Source: Pezizomycotina sp. ARF18 (taxonomy: Eukaryota > Ascomycota). From it: 64,000 nt of DNA. Positions 60,240-64,000 of this stretch are shown here, in pieces (the stretch's first letter is position 1; the number at the start of each line of letters is the position of its first letter). The stretch spans positions 1 to 64,000 of the forward strand of contig AZLU01000134.1 of assembly GCA_002224055.1 (NCBI GenBank), read 5' to 3'. Under the pieces are notes generated by a model. That model saw only the letters and a program-made list of their open reading frames with translations. It searched no databases and was not told where the DNA came from. Both the position numbers and the translations under genes were made by a program.

Positions 60240-63200
60240 AAAGGCCTTCTGGGGATGGAAAAATAAATAAATAAAATAAAATTTAAATTTATCCATTTTT
60301 TTTTTCTCTCCCAATTATTGACTTCAAGTTCCCGGCAAACGAGAGATTGTCAACCTTCTTCATATGGCATTTCAAGGTTTCTTCCTTGTGGGATCGACCG
60401 AAATTCCGTAAAACTCGTCATGTTGCAAGCAAATATTTGACAGTAAAAATCGGCATCCAAACCTAAACTCCGAGGAAAGATGGGGGAGCTCTAGAGAGGC
60501 GAAAGACCCATTTATAGCTTGAGACAAATAAAGACTTCAGCACTTGGCATCTTAGCGATACTTGTGACGATTCAAAGAAAATCAAACAGAGAAAAGAAAA
60601 AAAAAAAAAAAAACGTCAGATTCGACTCCGAGCTGTTGGATCGAAGGTTTAGTTAGCCATCTGCAGACCTAGAGTAGGATGTGCTGAGAGGGCATCGAGG
60701 GTCGTAAGCATGTGTGCCGTGGTAAAAAAAAGGTATCGGCAATTTTCGGGAGAGCTAACACCCACTAAGCAAGGAGGTATAAGGCATACTCACTGAATAA
60801 TCAAGCAAGTAGGCGGACGGTGCTCAGCACTCAAAAAAAGGGTACCAGAAGCCCCCTACGGCGTACTGGTAACTCAAGTGGCCACCTACTAGCTACTTGG
60901 AAGTTAGTAGTATTACCTCCTCTAAGTATACATAGAGAGGCTTGGTCCTCCTCCTCGTGTTTTCGGTTGCGGATCATCCCGAGAAGCCCCAAGAAGCTTA
61001 CTGGAGTCTTGGCTAGAGCTAGGGCTGCATCTTTAAGCATGGATATTTGCAAACGTAAATGGATTAAATGGGAAACTAGGTACGATGGTACTACAGCAGA
61101 ATACCGTCTTTAAAAAAAAAAAAAAAAAAAAAAGAGTTTTCAGCAAGGGAAGGAACAGACAGTAAGGAAGCAGTAGTATACAACGATTTTAAAAGTGGAG
61201 AGATCATCCATAGGCTGATTAGTGCAAAATACAAGCTATGACTAGTTTAGCTCTTGCCTTGGGATCTGCCCTAAGACGAAGTAAATTTTCAATTGAATTA
61301 TTATAAAAAAAAAAAAAAAAAAAAAAAAGAGAGAGGAAAGGAAACAAATCGTAAATCCCTAGGTCAAACTGAAGCATGTCAATCCAGTTATTCGTATATT
61401 CGGAAAAAAGGACAAGTTATGTATATACATGTACAAAGGCTTCGGAATGAATCGTGAAATTTTTCGGTACGCACGGCCAGGACTACTACCTCCTAAGTAA
61501 TTAAGTAGGCTCTTGAGCTTACTTGAAGTGCCCCTAAGACTTGCTTGGAAGTCCAAACCAGGCAATGTGGAATAAGCACCGTATTAATTTCATCGGCAGT
61601 GAGGAGATCGTCCTGTATCATTCCGTATTCAACGGCTATATCACGGACTTAGGTATATATTATTGCATTATTGCTTTGGAGAGTGACACTTCGAACTTTC
61701 GCCAATAATTTTCGGTTCAAGTTGGCACGGGCTCTTCCTTTTTAGTACTTTCTTGATGTATCAAGCACCTCTTTTATTTAGATATACTGAGGATTCTTCT
61801 TCTTCTTTTCTTCTTCTTCTTCTTTCTTTTTTCTTCTCGCATTCTCCCTTCATTACTCATATGCTTTCTTCCTTCGAATAATCCTATCCTATGAACGCTA
61901 ATGTTGTAGTTTCTTGCGAATATGGCACGTCACTTTCAATTGGTACTCCATCCCTTGATCTTAAACCAACAATACCAAGTATCTTGCAAATACGAACGAC
62001 GCAAAATAAAATGCATTAAGGATGCACTCGTTGATAGGACATTTAAATACCGTATTATCAACTACTAATATGCCGTAGTACTCTATATACCTGTGCGTAT
62101 GCATATGAAAATCAAGAGTCATGTATATATGGCCAATTTTAGCATGAGTTTCTTAAACCAAGATGTCGGCATGTTATAAGCACATGCACGTTCCTATATA
62201 AACCGTATGTAGCTATCAAAAGGCGCAGTCTGTCGAGGGATATTTCTCTAGCGGCAAATATTGGCTACAAGGCAAGGCCCTCGAGAAGCCCCTCCAAGAG
62301 CATTTCAGAGGAAGCAATGGCGGATGAAGGAGTATCGTCGGAAAAATCAATTACGATTTCGAGAGGCTTCGGAGCTCATTTCCATATATTCACTAAACAC
62401 CAAATCTCTAGTGATGCCTACTTGTCACCACGATATTATAATACATAGGATAGCAGAAAACGACAGACATGCCGGATCGCGCTATCAAGGATTCGACATG
62501 ATAATTCGCACTACCGGAAATGTCGACCGACTCGAGTAACACCACCAAGAGCTGTTTCGTGCCGGCGTGGCGAGGCGATATCGACGCTTGCTAGAAAAGG
62601 CTAGTTGCAGTCGCAGTGTTGGAAAGCGCGAAAACACCCAACAGACCCATATATATCTGCTAGCTCTAGCGCGTAGTTTCATGACCCCAGAACCAAAAGG
62701 ATCTCTCAGTCCTTCATTCCAAATCTGGTGCATGGCATCGATTGATCTTAGCACACACTACCTTAGGAAGTCCTGTTAGCCTATATCTGTGAGGCACCTA
62801 ATAGTGGGTAAATACCTATTCATGTTGGAAGTTCGATATCGCCAAGCCGGCTATATAGCTATATCAAAAACGTCTTAGCGTAGTAGACCTTTGTACGAAC
62901 GTACAATTATAAACGTCTATCAATAAAACAAAAAACACCGGTATCGTTCTATGGGTACTTGGGAGTTGCATTACGTTGAGAGGCTGTGAGGCTTATTGAT
63001 ATTAATGCAACCTACTAGTTACCTATCTAGGTATCTGGGTACTTGAATACTTATACATTTAAAGTGGTACTTTATAATTTAACTACTTTACTAATTACTT
63101 GAGTACTTACGCAGAAATAAATACTTGTGCTCATGATCTTGTCCTGCCCGCCTCAAACAGGCAAAATTGATATCAACCGGGCCAGGGCTTCCTATCTAAC

Positions 63201-64000
63201 TCTTTTTTTTTCTAAGTCCATGTTGCTCAAGCTAAAGCTTCGCAAATTTAACATATTGGACCGTTCAACCATTTAGTTCACGGGATATCACAGGGCCCTA
63301 CTACAGGGGCGGGGTGATTTTTACAGGCAATACCTTGCGCTCCTCTGCGCATTGATATATGGCTGCGGCAGGAGAAGCTGGTGATGCTGAACGTTCGAAA
63401 TAGATGAGCATCGCCCTTTCGATATCGCTGGACTCACCATGGTACCTGGCCTATATACTTGATAGGTCTCATGATGTTGTTTACAATGCTAGGGATTCCC
63501 CTTACCAGGCCTCTCCCCTAAGCCGAGCAGTCTTTCAAATGCTCACAGGGTAATTATGGGGTATATGTCGTTTCTCCCTAATGGTTTATGAGCATATGTC
63601 GATATGCTTCCAAGAGGTAAGGTTGTTATATAACAACAAGACCGACCTCGAACGCACAAGTTCACCCTCTTACTTCTTTGCTGCTCATTCAATATTCTCG
63701 CACCAGAAGGTAAATTTCCAATGTTCACCATCTGATAGCAATTGCACTTCTATACAACGATCGACGGCATCCCATCTCCATCCTTATTGGCTCCTATCTC
63801 TTGATCTCTTGATCCTTCTGTTTCTCTCGTTCTTTCTTTCTTCCTGCCCATCCCCCCTGTTTATATCGCTCATCTCACCAGGCGATTTTAAAAGCTCCCT
63901 GCTGTTTCCAACCACTCCCACATCTGATCTTAGGATCAGCAGGCCTGATTCTCTCGCACCCGCTCGGCACTCTCGCCGCCCCTAGTAGAGCATAGCCAGT
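60240..64000. other. Gene-free terminal region
   Basis: No conserved protein on either strand. It contains A runs near 60600 and 61301-61330, a TTC microsatellite near 61796-61835, and scattered short motifs like CTACTTGG and ACCTAGGTA between 60.8 and 63.1 kb. The last 350 bp are pyrimidine-rich and contain a 134-codon open frame (63581-63985) without motifs. This could be the promoter and leader of a gene beyond the window. Confidence 0.45.

Noticed and set aside
63581-63985. 134-codon plus-strand frame at the window end
   Set aside because: Pyrimidine-rich DNA gives Ser/Leu/Phe-rich frames by composition; more likely leader of a gene outside the window.
1-64000. tRNA or rRNA genes
   Set aside because: Reading by eye I saw no convincing T-loop plus acceptor-stem pair or rRNA block; a covariance-model scan would be needed to exclude them.

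Overview
This is filamentous ascomycete (Pezizomycotina-type) nuclear DNA. The evidence is short introns (about 50-300 bp) with GTAAGT-like donors, a set of fungal genes (Nst1, Rho2, an Imp2/Cdc15-type F-BAR protein, a Ure2-type GST, a DUF1749 hydrolase, an Oms1-type methyltransferase), and AT-rich islands that look like RIP-decayed repeats. I cannot name the genus. Intergenic DNA is long and very rich in A/T homopolymers of 12-29 bases.

Layout. 1-7.6 kb: no gene I can support; one AT-rich island at 4.7-5.2 kb. 7.6-18.3 kb: a compact block: ETF-QO (+), Oms1-like methyltransferase (-), mitochondrial ribosomal protein mL40 (+), TRAPPC12-like TPR protein (-), DUF1749 alpha/beta hydrolase (+) and the GTPase Rho2 (-). 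18.3-24.3 kb: gene-poor, with simple repeats and one tandem duplication. 24.3-39 kb: Nst1 (+), Pam18/Tim14 (-), an SCI1-like nuclear Arg/Asp/His-rich protein (+), a small membrane protein (-), a Ure2-like GST (-) and an M18 vacuolar aminopeptidase (+). 40.4-48.2 kb: NOT1, the CCR4-NOT scaffold (-). 48.2-51.3 kb: gene-free, with AT-rich islands flanked by a 29-bp direct repeat. 51.3-57.1 kb: F-BAR/SH3 cytokinesis protein (+). 58.4-59.2 kb: an unidentified gene (-). 59.2-64 kb: no gene I can support.

These are ordinary housekeeping genes in alternating orientation, not a metabolic or defence cluster. ETF-QO, Oms1-like and mL40 are three adjacent mitochondrial genes, and Pam18 is a fourth further along. 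Most conserved genes are interrupted in frame, and wherever I could reconstruct the cause it was usually one missing base in a short homopolymer. Two tandem copies inside nst1 differ only by missing bases. I read this as uncorrected long-read consensus error, not pseudogenes. CDS spans below are therefore gene spans from start to stop, introns included, not single open frames.

The most interesting biological points are a 6-nt microexon in rho2 that encodes the switch-I tyrosine, and a second, diverged copy of the last exon of the M18 aminopeptidase gene that could act as an alternative terminal exon. I did not find a new multi-gene system.
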